From positions 1 to 64,000 of the forward strand of contig WHUE01000009.1 of assembly GCA_009377375.1 (NCBI GenBank): 64,000 bases of DNA. The letters run 5' to 3'. Shown in pieces: positions 37,564-46,423 of the stretch. Position 1 is the first letter of the stretch, and each line of letters starts with the position of its first letter. The position numbers were made by a program, and so were the translations under genes. Below the pieces are notes generated by a model. The model was not told the DNA's origin. It saw only the letters and a list, made by a program, of their open reading frames with translations, and did not search any database. This DNA comes from Alphaproteobacteria bacterium. GTDB taxonomy: Bacteria; Pseudomonadota; Alphaproteobacteria; MPNO01; UBA2964.

Positions 37564-39258
37564 CTACACGAAGTAGAAGATCAGGTACAGCACCAGCAGC
37601 ACCGCGACCCAGAGCACGGTCGAACCGGTCTGCCAGGTGCGGGCCAGCACGCCCTCGGGGCCGTGATGGCGGAACGTCACGGCAATCAGCCATTTTACCT
37701 GCCGCTGCAACCCGGTCATGAATCCGATTTGGGTGCGGCTGCCGGCGTCCCGGAAGGCGTGGGCGATCATGATCGCCGGCCGGCGGTAGAACCAGTCGAA
37801 ATCCAGGTTCACGGATCTCAGCTCGGGCGGGTACAGCCCGGTGCGCATCAGGAACCCGAACGCCAGCGCCGAGAAGATCAGAAGCTGAAGCTGGGTGATG
37901 ACATGGGTCGTCGTATAGGGCTCGAAATTCACCTGATAGGGCAGAATGGCGTAGAGCGGCCCGGGCAGGACGCCGATGGCGATGCACAGGAACGCGGTGA
38001 TGCCCATCGCCACCAGCATGTTGAACGGCGCTTCCTTCGGCCGTTTGCCGGAATCGTGCTGGAAAAAGGCGAAGTATGGAATCTTGATGCCCGAATGGTG
38101 GAACACGCCGGCGGAGGCGAACAGCAGCACCATCCAGACGATCCAGTGTCCGCCGTCGGCCGCCGCCGTGATGATCAGCGACTTGGATATGAAGCCGCTG
38201 AACAGCGGGAAGGCCGAGATCGAGGCCGCGCCGACGATGCAGAACCCGGCGGTCCACGGCATGGTTTTGTAGAGCCCGCCGAGCTCGCTGCCCTTGCAGG
38301 TGCCGGTGCGGAACAGCACCGCGCCCATCGACATGAACAGCAGCGCCTTGTACAGGATGTGCGAGAATGCATGCGCCGCCGTGCCGTTCAGCGACATCTC
38401 GGTGCCGATGCCGACGCCGACCACCATGAAGCCGAGCTGGTTGTTGAGGCTGTACGCCAGCACCCGGCGCAGGTCGTTCTCTATCACCGCATAGAAGATC
38501 GGAAACGCCGTCATGGCGGCCCCGACCCAGATCAGCATGTCGAGCCCCGGGAAACCGCGCGCCAGTGCGTAGATGGCGAGCTTGGTGGTGAAGGCGCTGA
38601 GGAAAACGGTGCCGGTGACGGTGGCGTTCGGATAGGCGTCCTGCAGCCAGTTGTGCAGCAGCGGGAAGGCCGCCTTGATGCCGAACGCGATCAGGATCAG
38701 CGTTGGGCCGAGCCCACTGAGCGTCATCTTGTCGAAGGCCACGGAGCCTGTGGCGCGGTAGTGCAACATCGCGCCAGCCAGCAGCAGCACGCCCGACCCC
38801 ACATGGATGATCACGTAGCGCATGCCGCTGCGGAGCGCCGCGTTGTTGCGGCTCGCCCAGATGAGGAAAACCGACGAAACCGCCGTCCCTTCCCAGTAGA
38901 CGAACAGCGTGATCAGGTCGCCCGCGAACGCCCCGCCGATGGCGGCGCCCGCGTAGACCAGCCCCGCAACCTGCTGAACCGCGTCGCGGATATGGAAGGC
39001 GTAGACGATGCTGAGCGCGGCGGCGATGTGGAATATATAGCCGAAGATGAGGCTGAGCTGATCCACCCGCACCGGCGCGAGCCGGTACCCGAAGGCCTCG
39101 AACGCCCAGTGGGTTCCGGGCGCCATCTGCGTGAGCCCCCACAGCCCGACAAGGGGCAGCAGCAGCATGTATGCATTGCGCACGGCCGGGTTGCGCAGAA
39201 GCGGTACGAGGACCGCGCCGGCAATGAGGATTACGCCTGGGGGGATATGCTCAATCAT
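37564..39258 (-). CDS. MrpD/NuoL-type antiporter subunit, third copy (564 aa)
   Basis: Integral membrane protein with about 14 helices. The ion-path residues of Mrp/complex I pumps are visible: Glu in LFVYWEGTAVSS, Lys in AFGIKAAFPLLHNWL, Lys in HILYKALLFMSMGA, and a late Lys in SGFISKSLI. It is last of three MrpD-like genes in the operon and carries the C-terminal extension usual in such end subunits. It overlaps the small gene upstream by eight bases. It probably moves protons or Na+ as part of a multi-subunit complex. It could equally be called MrpA-like because MrpA's N-terminal domain is homologous. Confidence 0.88.
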   Translation of the reverse strand: MIEHIPPGVILIAGAVLVPLLRNPAVRNAYMLLLPLVGLWGLTQMAPGTHWAFEAFGYRLAPVRVDQLSLIFGYIFHIAAALSIVYAFHIRDAVQQVAGLVYAGAAIGGAFAGDLITLFVYWEGTAVSSVFLIWASRNNAALRSGMRYVIIHVGSGVLLLAGAMLHYRATGSVAFDKMTLSGLGPTLILIAFGIKAAFPLLHNWLQDAYPNATVTGTVFLSAFTTKLAIYALARGFPGLDMLIWVGAAMTAFPIFYAVIENDLRRVLAYSLNNQLGFMVVGVGIGTEMSLNGTAAHAFSHILYKALLFMSMGAVLFRTGTCKGSELGGLYKTMPWTAGFCIVGAASISAFPLFSGFISKSLIITAAADGGHWIVWMVLLFASAGVFHHSGIKIPYFAFFQHDSGKRPKEAPFNMLVAMGITAFLCIAIGVLPGPLYAILPYQVNFEPYTTTHVITQLQLLIFSALAFGFLMRTGLYPPELRSVNLDFDWFYRRPAIMIAHAFRDAGSRTQIGFMTGLQRQVKWLIAVTFRHHGPEGVLARTWQTGSTVLWVAVLLVLYLIFYFV

Positions 39259-39520
39259 CGGCCTTGTCGTAATAGTCCTCGGGCCGTATCAGCATCCGGC
39301 GCAGCACCCGGGCGGCCAGGACAAGAAACACGCAGGCGACGAAGCCGTAGACTCCGTAAAAGCCGAACCAGCTCTCCGCGCCGAAATGGACATGCTTGTG
39401 ATAGAACGCGTCGGCGGCGAAGAGTAGGGCGCAGACCGCCAGCAGCCCGTACCAGATCTTGTCGACATTGCGTTTGTCGTCGAGCCAGTAGGTCTTGTCG
39501 TCTCGGGGGGCGTCATTCAT
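39251..39520 (-). CDS. small two-helix membrane protein of the Mrp operon (89 aa)
   Basis: Starts MNDAPRDDKTYWLDDKRNVDKIWYGLLAVCALLF, followed by a short loop (HKHVHFGAESWFGFYGVYGF) and a second helix ending VLRRMLIRPEDYYDKADD. Two membrane segments with charged ends. It sits between two MrpD-like genes and overlaps the last of them. Similar small proteins accompany the same three-pump operons in other alphaproteobacteria (recalled). Probably a structural subunit. Confidence 0.75.
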   Translation of the reverse strand: MNDAPRDDKTYWLDDKRNVDKIWYGLLAVCALLFAADAFYHKHVHFGAESWFGFYGVYGFVACVFLVLAARVLRRMLIRPEDYYDKADD

Positions 39521-39539
39521 TGTCCGATCTCCTGGCCCG

Positions 39540-41081
39540 TCACCTGATGCCTGCGATCGGCGCGAGCAGGTCGACGATGCGCTCCGCATAAAAGAACAGG
39601 AGGACGCATCCGGCCGACGTGACCGCCATGGCGATCAGGCAGCATGCCGGCGCCTCGTGGATGCCGCCCTCCGCGTGGCCGCGATGTTCCCCCGGCGTCG
39701 CCGCAGCCCCCGCGGAGGCCGGTGCGTGCGCGTGCCCTTCCGCGCCGTGCGCGTCCGGCCGCGCCCTGGCGAAAAAGCCGCGGGCGACCACAGGCAGCAG
39801 ATAGGCGACGTTGAGCAGCGAACTGATCATCAGGATGACGACGAAGACGATCTTGTCCGCCTCCGCCGCGCCGAGCATCAGGTACCACTTGCTCCAGGCG
39901 CCGCCGAGCGGCGGCAGCCCGATCACGCTCAGCGACCCGATCAGGAACGCGAAGAACGTGAACGGCATGATCCGCCCGAGCCCGTCCATCTGCGAAATTT
40001 CGGTCCTGTGCGCGGCGACCATGATCGCGCCGGCGCAGAAGAACAGCGTGATCTTGCCGAAGGCGTGCATGGCGATATGCATGCCGCTGCCGACGATGCC
40101 GAGTCCGGTCGCCAGCGATGCGCCGAGGATGATGTAGGAGAGCTGGCTGACGGTGGAATAGGCGAGCCGGGTCTTCAGATTGTCCTTGGTCATCGCGATG
40201 ATTGAGGCGGTCACAAGGGTGAAGGCGGCGACCCAGCTCAGCCAGTCGTCCTGGGTCATGTTCGCCAGCGTGTCCGTGCCGAAGATGTAGACGATCACCT
40301 TCACCACCGTGAACACGCCGGCCTTGACCACGGCGACGGCGTGCAGCAGCGCGCTGACCGGCGTGGGCGCGACCATCGCCGCCGGCAGCCATCGATGTAT
40401 CGGCATCAGCGCCGCCTTGCCGATGCCGAACATGTAGAGGAACAGCAGCAGACCGATCACCGGCCCGTCCGCCTTGCCCGCCAGGATGCCGCCCGGTGTG
40501 AAATCCAGCGTCCCGGCGATCACCCAGGTCCACAGCGTGGCCAGCAGGAGGAAGCCGATCGAGGTGGAGATCAGGATGCCGAGATAGACGCGCCCGGCGC
40601 GCCGGGATTCGTCGTCCCCGTGATGGGTCACCAGCGGATAGGTGGACAGCGTCAGCGCCTCGTAGAACACGAACAGCGTCAGCATGTTGCCGGCGAAGCA
40701 GATGCCCATCGTGCTCGACAGCGCGACGGCGAAGCAGACATAGAACCGGGTCTGGTTCTGTTCCCCGTGGCCGCGCATATAGCCGATGGAATAGATCGAG
40801 GTGACGATCCACAGCCCCGATGCCACCAGCGCGAACAGCATTCCCAGCGGCTCGGCTTTCAACGCCAGCGGAAGCCCCGGCATCATCTCCAGCATCACCA
40901 GGGACGGCCTGTCGCCGGCCGAAACCTGCGGCAGCAGAGACAGCACCGTCAGGAACAGGCAGCTCGCGGTCAGCAGCGTGACCGCTTCGCGCAGGTTCGG
41001 GTACTGGGCGTTCAGCGCGATGAACAGCGTGCCGATCAGCGGGATGCCGATGGAGAAGGCGAGGGCGAGTTCGGGACTCAT
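39540..41081 (-). CDS. MrpD/NuoM-type antiporter subunit, second copy (513 aa)
   Basis: About 14 membrane helices. The conserved Glu is in LFVFYEALTLSTYPLVTHH, Lys in MFGIGKAALMPIHRWLPAAMVAPTPVSALLHAVAVVKAG, and the C-terminal Lys in GGAWSKWYLM. A His-rich, low-complexity segment (AHGAEGHAHAPASA, near residues 450-465) lies in a cytoplasmic or periplasmic loop and could bind metal or sense pH. It overlaps the first MrpD gene by four bases. Antiporter function is inferred from family. Confidence 0.9.
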   Translation of the reverse strand: MSPELALAFSIGIPLIGTLFIALNAQYPNLREAVTLLTASCLFLTVLSLLPQVSAGDRPSLVMLEMMPGLPLALKAEPLGMLFALVASGLWIVTSIYSIGYMRGHGEQNQTRFYVCFAVALSSTMGICFAGNMLTLFVFYEALTLSTYPLVTHHGDDESRRAGRVYLGILISTSIGFLLLATLWTWVIAGTLDFTPGGILAGKADGPVIGLLLFLYMFGIGKAALMPIHRWLPAAMVAPTPVSALLHAVAVVKAGVFTVVKVIVYIFGTDTLANMTQDDWLSWVAAFTLVTASIIAMTKDNLKTRLAYSTVSQLSYIILGASLATGLGIVGSGMHIAMHAFGKITLFFCAGAIMVAAHRTEISQMDGLGRIMPFTFFAFLIGSLSVIGLPPLGGAWSKWYLMLGAAEADKIVFVVILMISSLLNVAYLLPVVARGFFARARPDAHGAEGHAHAPASAGAAATPGEHRGHAEGGIHEAPACCLIAMAVTSAGCVLLFFYAERIVDLLAPIAGIR

Positions 41082-42559
41082 CGGGGCATCCCCAGCAGCG
41101 CCGTCGCCGCGTCACGCGCCACGCCGACCGTCAGCTCGGTCTGGACGCCGAAATAGAGGCTGGCGCCGATCAGCACCCAGGTCGGGATCAGCATTGAAAG
41201 CCTGGTGTCCATCCCCTCGGGCACGGTCTCCGGCGGTGGGGTGAAATACATCGCCTCCACCATGCGCCAGACATAGGCGACGGCCAGCAGCGAGCTCAGC
41301 ATGATCAGCACCGCGACCGGCCACCAGCCCCGCTCGATGGCGCCCAGCACCAGATACCACTTGCTGATGAAGCCCGCGGTGAGCGGCACGCCGATCAGCC
41401 CGAGCCCGCCCGCGACCAGCGCCGCCGCGGTCAGCGGCATGGTGCGCCCGAGCCCGGCCAGATCGCGGATATGGACGGAGCCCAGCCGGTACATGCAGCA
41501 GCCGAGCGCCAGGAACATGCCGCCCTTGATCATGGCGTGGTTGAACATGTGGACGATGGTCGCGGTCAGCCCGGTAACGTTGATGTAGCTGAGTCCCAGG
41601 ATCATGTAGCCGATCTGGGCGACGCTCGAATAGGCCAGCATCCGCTTCAGGTTGTTCTGGAAGATGGCGACGGTCGACGCCGCGAACATCGCGAACAGGG
41701 CAAGACCGAGGAACATCGCGTACATCGGCACGAGGCCCAGCGTCAGATCGGACTCGAAGACGGTGTAGACCATCCGAAGCAGGGCGTAGAGCGCGACCTT
41801 GGTTGCCGTTGCAGCGAGGAAGGCGCTCACCATCGATGGCGCGTAGGTGTAGGCGTTGGGCAGCCAGAGATGCAGCGGGAAGAGGGCGAGCTTGAGCGAC
41901 AGTCCGATGACGATGAAGCCGAAGGCGACGCCGATCGAACGGCTGCCGGGCTGTTCCGCGATCCGGCTGGCGAGGTCCGCCATGTTCAGCGTGCCGGTCT
42001 CCGCATAGAGCAGGCCGATGCCGATGACGTAGAACGTCGCGCCGATCGTCCCCATGACCAGATACTGGTACGACGCCGTCAGCGCCCGCCGGTTCCGTCC
42101 CATGGCGATCAGCACGTAGGACGACAGCGACGAGATCTCGAGGAACACGAACAGGTTGAAGGCGTCCCCGGTGATCGCGATGCCCAGCAGCCCCGTCAGG
42201 CACAGCAGGTAGCAGGTGTAGAACATATAGACGCGGCGGGTGCCGAACTCCGCGCGGACGCTTTCGCGGGCGAACGGCATGACCACGGCGCCGATGCCGG
42301 AGACGATGAGCAGCACGAAGGCGCTGAGTTCGTCGACGCGGTACTCGATGCCGATGGGCGGAGCCCAGTTGCCGAGGTGGTAGCTGATCGGCCCGCTGGC
42401 CAGAACCTGCTGCAGCAGCAGCCAGGCGATCGCCAGCGACGCCCAGGACGCCGCCAGCGCGACGCCCCACGCCGCGTCCCGCAGGCGGACCAGCATGCAG
42501 GCGGGCGCCAGGATCAGCGGCACCACCACCTGGAGCGCGGGGAGATGCGCGGCGATCAC
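41078..42559 (-). CDS. mrpD: Na+/H+ antiporter subunit MrpD (first copy, 493 aa)
   Basis: Polytopic subunit closest to typical MrpD in length and motifs. The conserved Glu is in LFVFLEISSLSSYVLIAMG, Lys in VIGLSLKLALFPLHLWLPNAY, Lys in ATKVALYALLRM, and SKW near the C-terminus (TAGFISKWYLV). It follows MrpC with four bases of overlap, the usual C-D order of Mrp operons. It is one of three pump subunits here. Confidence 0.92.
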   Translation of the reverse strand: MIAAHLPALQVVVPLILAPACMLVRLRDAAWGVALAASWASLAIAWLLLQQVLASGPISYHLGNWAPPIGIEYRVDELSAFVLLIVSGIGAVVMPFARESVRAEFGTRRVYMFYTCYLLCLTGLLGIAITGDAFNLFVFLEISSLSSYVLIAMGRNRRALTASYQYLVMGTIGATFYVIGIGLLYAETGTLNMADLASRIAEQPGSRSIGVAFGFIVIGLSLKLALFPLHLWLPNAYTYAPSMVSAFLAATATKVALYALLRMVYTVFESDLTLGLVPMYAMFLGLALFAMFAASTVAIFQNNLKRMLAYSSVAQIGYMILGLSYINVTGLTATIVHMFNHAMIKGGMFLALGCCMYRLGSVHIRDLAGLGRTMPLTAAALVAGGLGLIGVPLTAGFISKWYLVLGAIERGWWPVAVLIMLSSLLAVAYVWRMVEAMYFTPPPETVPEGMDTRLSMLIPTWVLIGASLYFGVQTELTVGVARDAATALLGMPR

Positions 42560-42924
42560 GGCTCGTCGTCCTGGCTGTGAATCTCGTCGTCCTCGATCGT
42601 GCCATAGGCTTCGTTGATGCGCACCACGAGCGCGAGCCCCAGCGCCGTGGTTGCGACGCCGACGACGATGGCGGTTAGGATGAGGACATGCGGCAGGGGG
42701 TTGGAATAGACGTGGAAGGCCTCTCCCAGGATGGGCGCCGTGCCGCCCGAGACCTTGCCGAAGGTGATGTAGAGCACGAAGACCGAGGCCTGGAAGATAT
42801 TGAGCCCCACCAGCTTCTTGATGAGGTTGTCATGGGCGACGACGATATAGAAGCCGCACATCATCAGGAAGATGACGATCCAGTAGTTGTACAGCCCGAG
42901 AACGGTGTTGATCAGGTCGGACAC
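42556..42924 (-). CDS. mrpC: Na+/H+ antiporter subunit MrpC
   Basis: 122-aa NuoK-like protein with three membrane helices: YWIVIFLMMCGFYIVV, VGLNIFQASVFVLYITF and HVLILTAIVVGVATTALGLALVV. The NxFQ block (GLNIFQASV) matches MrpC. It ends in a charged tail IEDDEIHSQDDEP. It overlaps MrpD by four bases and follows MrpB by four bases. Confidence 0.93.
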   Translation of the reverse strand: MSDLINTVLGLYNYWIVIFLMMCGFYIVVAHDNLIKKLVGLNIFQASVFVLYITFGKVSGGTAPILGEAFHVYSNPLPHVLILTAIVVGVATTALGLALVVRINEAYGTIEDDEIHSQDDEP

Positions 42925-42928
42925 GGCA

Positions 42929-43345
42929 TCAACGTCGGTAGCCGGCGAAGGTGTAGAAGATCGTGACCATGACCGTGCTGACGGTGATGCCGACGCCGAG
43001 CTCCACCAGCAGGATGCCCAGATGCTGGCCCTTGACGCTGTCCTGCGCCATGACGGAGTAATCCAGATACATGCCGCCCGCGAGGATGTCGTAGAGCCCG
43101 ACCCCGGCGTAGAGCATCACCCCGGCCGCGAAGCAGAACCGAAGCAATCCGCGCGGCAGCACCAGCTCCGCGTTCTCCACCCCCCACACGAGCGCATAGA
43201 GGATGAACCCCGCGGCGAAGATCACCCCGGCCTGGAACCCGCCGCCCGGCCCGTAATCGCCGTGAAACTGAACGTAAAGCGCGAACAGCAGGATGAAGGG
43301 CAGCAGCAGCTTTGCGATGACCCGCAGGACGAGGAAGTTATGCAT
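42929..43345 (-). CDS. mrpB: Na+/H+ antiporter subunit MrpB
   Basis: 138 aa with four membrane helices. Family motif FHGDYGPGGGFQAGVIFAAG is intact (residues about 28-47), and ELGVGITVSTVMVTIF ends the protein. Matches the MnhB domain. It starts at MHNFLVLRVIAKLLLPF, overlapping the upstream DUF4040 gene by eight bases. Confidence 0.93.
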   Translation of the reverse strand: MHNFLVLRVIAKLLLPFILLFALYVQFHGDYGPGGGFQAGVIFAAGFILYALVWGVENAELVLPRGLLRFCFAAGVMLYAGVGLYDILAGGMYLDYSVMAQDSVKGQHLGILLVELGVGITVSTVMVTIFYTFAGYRR

Positions 43346-43892
43346 CGTCGTCCTCCTTCCGCCGCCAGCTTCCCAGCAGCAGGACGACGCCGACCCCGGC
43401 CGTGAAGATCACCGTGGTCTCGCCCAGCGTGTCGTATCCGCGATAACTGGCCAGGACCGAGGTGACGACGTTGGGGACGCCGGTATCCGGGATTGACCGC
43501 GCCAGGTACTCGGGGCCGACATGGTGGTGCGGAGCCGCCGAGGGATCGCCGTAATGCTCGAGGTCCAGCGTGCCGTACACGAGCGCCGCGCCCGTTATGC
43601 CGCACACCGCCAGCGGCAGAATCCTGGTGTGGCGCGGCGTTTTCTCGCGCGACTTGGTCAGCGCCAGCGTGCCGAGCGCCAGCACGGTCGAAATGCCGGC
43701 GCCCACTGCGGCCTCGGTGAAGGCGACGTCGACCGCGTCGAGAACCACGAACATGACGGCGGCCAGCAGGCTGTATATCCCCGCCAGCATCACCACGGCG
43801 TAGAGGTTGTGCAGCCGGGCGACCGCATAGGCGGTCAGCGCCATGAACGACAGCAGGACGATGTCGACGATCTGTTCGATGAGGGGCTCTAT
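43338..43892 (-). CDS. MrpA C-terminal-type subunit (MbhD-MbhE fusion, DUF4040), apparently with an ATA start
   Basis: Residues 1 to about 80 form the DUF4040/MbhD part with LDAVDVAFTEAAVGAGISTVLALGTLAL. Residues about 95-184 form the MbhE part with GDPSAAPHHHVGPEYL and NVVTSVLASYRGYDTLGET, which equals the end of a standard MrpA. The first canonical start (ATG 43844) would remove a conserved first helix. Reading upstream gives EPLIEQIVDIVLLSF, which matches family N-termini (MEPLIEQ-type, recalled), preceded by the codon ATA at 43892 and AGGGAGG. ATA overlaps the MrpG stop as ATAG. No ATG, GTG or TTG lies in between. The ATA assignment is uncertain; 43844 is the conservative start. Confidence 0.75.
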   Translation of the reverse strand: MEPLIEQIVDIVLLSFMALTAYAVARLHNLYAVVMLAGIYSLLAAVMFVVLDAVDVAFTEAAVGAGISTVLALGTLALTKSREKTPRHTRILPLAVCGITGAALVYGTLDLEHYGDPSAAPHHHVGPEYLARSIPDTGVPNVVTSVLASYRGYDTLGETTVIFTAGVGVVLLLGSWRRKEDDDA

Positions 43893-44227
43893 GACCGGTC
43901 CTCCCTGATGTCGCCGTCATCCGGCTTCCTGAGCACCGGCTCGACGCCGCTGGTCATGGCGGCGTGGGCGAGGGAAAAGCTTGAAGTCGGACTGGTGAAG
44001 AACAGGAAAATCAGGATCAGCGCCAGCTTCACCGTGACCAGCGTGGCGCCTTCATGGACCATCAGACCGCCCAGCAGAAGCCCCGCGCCCATCGTGTCCG
44101 TGATGCCCGCCGCATGCATGCGCGTATAGACGTCGGGAAACCGCAGCATACCGATGCCGCCGATCAGAATGGCCGCCGACCCGCCGAGGACCATCGCCCA
44201 GGCCAGAATATGGAGCGCGAGTTCCAC
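43889..44227 (-). CDS. mrpG: Na+/H+ antiporter subunit MrpG
   Basis: 112 aa with three helices and the family block IGGIGMLRFPDVYTRMHAAGITDTMGA (residues about 22-48). The C-terminus ends in an acidic tail (PDDGDIREDRS). It lies two bases after MrpF and its stop overlaps the DUF4040 gene's apparent start. Confidence 0.93.
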   Translation of the reverse strand: MELALHILAWAMVLGGSAAILIGGIGMLRFPDVYTRMHAAGITDTMGAGLLLGGLMVHEGATLVTVKLALILIFLFFTSPTSSFSLAHAAMTSGVEPVLRKPDDGDIREDRS

Positions 44228-44229
44228 GT

Positions 44230-44514
44230 TCAGCCTCCGTCCCCGGATTCGCCGCCGCGGCCGAGGTCGCCGTACTTGAACACCTTGAGGATGGCGATGG
44301 TGCCGACGAAGTTGATCAGCGCGTAGACCAGCGCGATGTCCATGAATTCCGGCCGGCCCATCAGGTAGCCGAGCACGGCGATCATCAGCACCGTCTTGGT
44401 GCCGAACATGTTGCCGGCGAGAATCCGGTCGTAGATCGTCGGTCCCTTGACGGCGCGGACCAGCGCCAGGGCCATGGTGACGAGGATCGCCGCCGCGGCG
44501 GCGGCGAACATCAC
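44230..44514 (-). CDS. mrpF: Na+/H+ antiporter subunit MrpF
   Basis: 94 aa with three helices. The conserved segment RAVKGPTIYDRILAGNMFGTKTV (residues about 20-42) carries the Asp of MrpF (YDRIL). LVYALINFVGTIAILKVFKYG ends the last helix. It overlaps MrpE by four bases. Confidence 0.93.
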   Translation of the reverse strand: MMFAAAAAAILVTMALALVRAVKGPTIYDRILAGNMFGTKTVLMIAVLGYLMGRPEFMDIALVYALINFVGTIAILKVFKYGDLGRGGESGDGG

Positions 44515-44990
44515 TTGTCCTCTCCCATCATGCGGGTGACGCGCCGGTCCATTGCGCCTTCCTCGACCGCCGCGGCGCCTTCGCGCGTCAGCGCATGGAC
44601 CAGGATGTAGCCGCCGCCGGCCTCGACCGAGACGGTGCCGGGGGTCAGCGTGATGGAATTGGCGTAGATGACGAGGCCGAGATCGGTTTTCTGGCTGGCC
44701 CGCGTCCGGAATACGGTCGGGGTGATCGGCATCGACGGGGACAGCACCAGCTTCGCCACGTCCCAGTTGGCCTTGGCGATTTCCCAGCCGAGCCAGGGCC
44801 AGTAGGTGAGCGCCCGCCAGGTGAGGTGGATGGGATGCCCCTCATGGTCGATCACCTCCATGCGCGAGGTGACGACGACGACGATCACGCAGGAGACGAG
44901 TCCAAACGCAATAAACAAAGGCTCAAAATGGCCGGACAGGAGAAGCCAGACGCCGAACAGCACCGCGCCGAGCGATATAGAATGGATCAA
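44511..44990 (-). CDS. mrpE: Na+/H+ antiporter subunit MrpE
   Basis: 159 aa, first gene of the operon. Two N-terminal helices (GAVLFGVWLLLSGHFEPLFIAFGLVSCVIVVVV) precede a cytosolic part with TPTVFRTRASQKTDLGLVIYANSITLTPGTVSVE, which is diagnostic of MrpE. The start is most likely TTG at 44990 (LIHSISLGAVLFG), because the frame further upstream is not protein-like and no ATG is near. Shine-Dalgarno support is weak. Confidence 0.88.
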   Translation of the reverse strand: MIHSISLGAVLFGVWLLLSGHFEPLFIAFGLVSCVIVVVVTSRMEVIDHEGHPIHLTWRALTYWPWLGWEIAKANWDVAKLVLSPSMPITPTVFRTRASQKTDLGLVIYANSITLTPGTVSVEAGGGYILVHALTREGAAAVEEGAMDRRVTRMMGEDK

Positions 44991-45288
44991 ACTGAGTCCC
45001 GCCCTCGTCCTTTCCCTGCCTCGCCGCAACGACGCGCCTTCTGGGAACGCTGCCTTCGCGGGCCGAAACCCTATAATTACGCCGCCGGATTTTCCAGCCC
45101 AAACTGCTATTAAATCGTCATCGGTCCGCCGGGGCGCGGTGCCGGCCGGCAGGTTTTTTGTCCCGGGCCGGGATTCGCCGCCGCAGGGCGGCCGATTGTC
45201 AGGGTTCGCGGCCGAAAAAAACCTTTGCACCACCTGCGGTCAAGGGTGCTAAAGTATTGCGATGTAAATGCCGGGGGGAGCGTAGGCG

Positions 45289-45822
45289 TTGAGTGAGTAC
45301 GACACGCAGCGGGGCGCCGTTGAGTCGGTCGAAGTCCGTGGCACCGTAAAGTGGTTTAATGTAGTCAAGGGGTACGGCTTTCTGACACCGGAAGACGGCT
45401 CTCCAGATGTATTTCTGCATCTGACAGTACTGCGCATGGCGGGGTACGAGCGCCTATCGCCGGGCGCGACCGTGGCGTGTGAGGCGGTGCGGGGCGCGAA
45501 GGGGATGCAGGTGCTTCGCGTGACCGAGGTCGACGTCAGCACCGCCGAACCCGAGCCCGAGCCGCCGCACCGGGACCGTTCGGACCCGGGGGACGAGCCT
45601 TCAGGGCCGAGCACCGATTTCCTGCCCGGCACCGTCAAGTGGTTCAATCCGAACAAGGGCTATGGCTTCGTCTGTCCCAACGAGGGCGAGGGCGATATCT
45701 TCGTCCATATGGTGACGCTGCGCCGGTCGGGGCTGAGCGCGCTCATCACGGGCCAGAGCGTCGAGGTGCGGGTCGCCGACGGCAACAAGGGACGCCAGGC
45801 GACGGAGATCAAGCTGCTCTGA
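45289..45822 (+). CDS. double cold-shock-domain protein (177 aa)
   Basis: Two cold-shock domains joined by an acidic, Pro-rich linker. Domain 1 (residues about 17-82) carries [27 protein letters not shown]. Domain 2 (about 112-177) carries [27 protein letters not shown]. Both keep the RNP1 (KGYGF) and RNP2-type (VFLH/IFVH) aromatic residues, so both should bind single-stranded nucleic acid. The start is TTG 45289 behind GGGGGGAG. This two-domain type is typical of alphaproteobacteria, where it is linked to RNA chaperoning and stress. A DUF192 gene follows 39 bases downstream, a conserved pairing. Confidence 0.92.
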   Translation: MSEYDTQRGAVESVEVRGTVKWFNVVKGYGFLTPEDGSPDVFLHLTVLRMAGYERLSPGATVACEAVRGAKGMQVLRVTEVDVSTAEPEPEPPHRDRSDPGDEPSGPSTDFLPGTVKWFNPNKGYGFVCPNEGEGDIFVHMVTLRRSGLSALITGQSVEVRVADGNKGRQATEIKLL

Positions 45823-45861
45823 CCCCGTTCCGGCGGCGCGCGGATTTCGCGCCGGTCCGCA

Positions 45862-46371
45862 ATGCGTTATTTTCCCTCCATGACACCGATATCACGCCGA
45901 GCGATGCTGGTGGCGCTGCTGGCGCTGGCGGCTCTGGGCTGCGGCCGGGCCGGCGGCGCAGGCGCGCAGGCGCTGCAGCCCTTCGAACGGGAGACGCTGG
46001 CCATTGTGTCGGACGGCAACGAGCACCGCTTTACCGTGGAGATCGCCCGCACCCCGGCCCAGCAGTCCCAGGGCCTGATGTTCCGGAAGCGGATGGCGGC
46101 CGATGCCGGAATGCTGTTCCTTCACGATCCGCCCCGCCGGGCCATGATGTGGATGAAGAACACGTTCATCCCGCTGGACATGGTGTTCATCGCGTCGGAC
46201 GGCCGCATCGACCAGATCGTTCAGCGCACCACGCCGCAGTCGCTGCAGAACATCGTTTCCGACAATCCGGTGCGCGCCGTTCTCGAGCTCAACGGCGGGA
46301 CCGCCGCGCGGCTCGGATTCAGGCCGGGCGACCGGATCGTCCACCCTGCCTTCGGCGCGCCGCCGGGCTAG
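45862..46371 (+). CDS. exported DUF192 protein
   Basis: 169 aa. The N-terminal hydrophobic region AMLVALLALAALGCGRAGG acts as a signal peptide; a Cys follows, but the lipobox is not canonical. The DUF192 core is complete: FTVEIARTPAQQSQGLMFRKRMAADAGMLFLHD, MWMKNTFIPLDMVFI and VLELNGGTAARLGFRPGDRI. Its function is unknown in general. The start could be ATG 45862 or MTPISRR at 45880. It probably shares a transcript with the cold-shock gene. Confidence 0.88.
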   Translation: MRYFPSMTPISRRAMLVALLALAALGCGRAGGAGAQALQPFERETLAIVSDGNEHRFTVEIARTPAQQSQGLMFRKRMAADAGMLFLHDPPRRAMMWMKNTFIPLDMVFIASDGRIDQIVQRTTPQSLQNIVSDNPVRAVLELNGGTAARLGFRPGDRIVHPAFGAPPG

Positions 46372-46423
46372 GATTGAGCAATTCCTGCGGGGGGCGGAAG
46401 AGTCTGCCGGGCAGGGGGACGGA

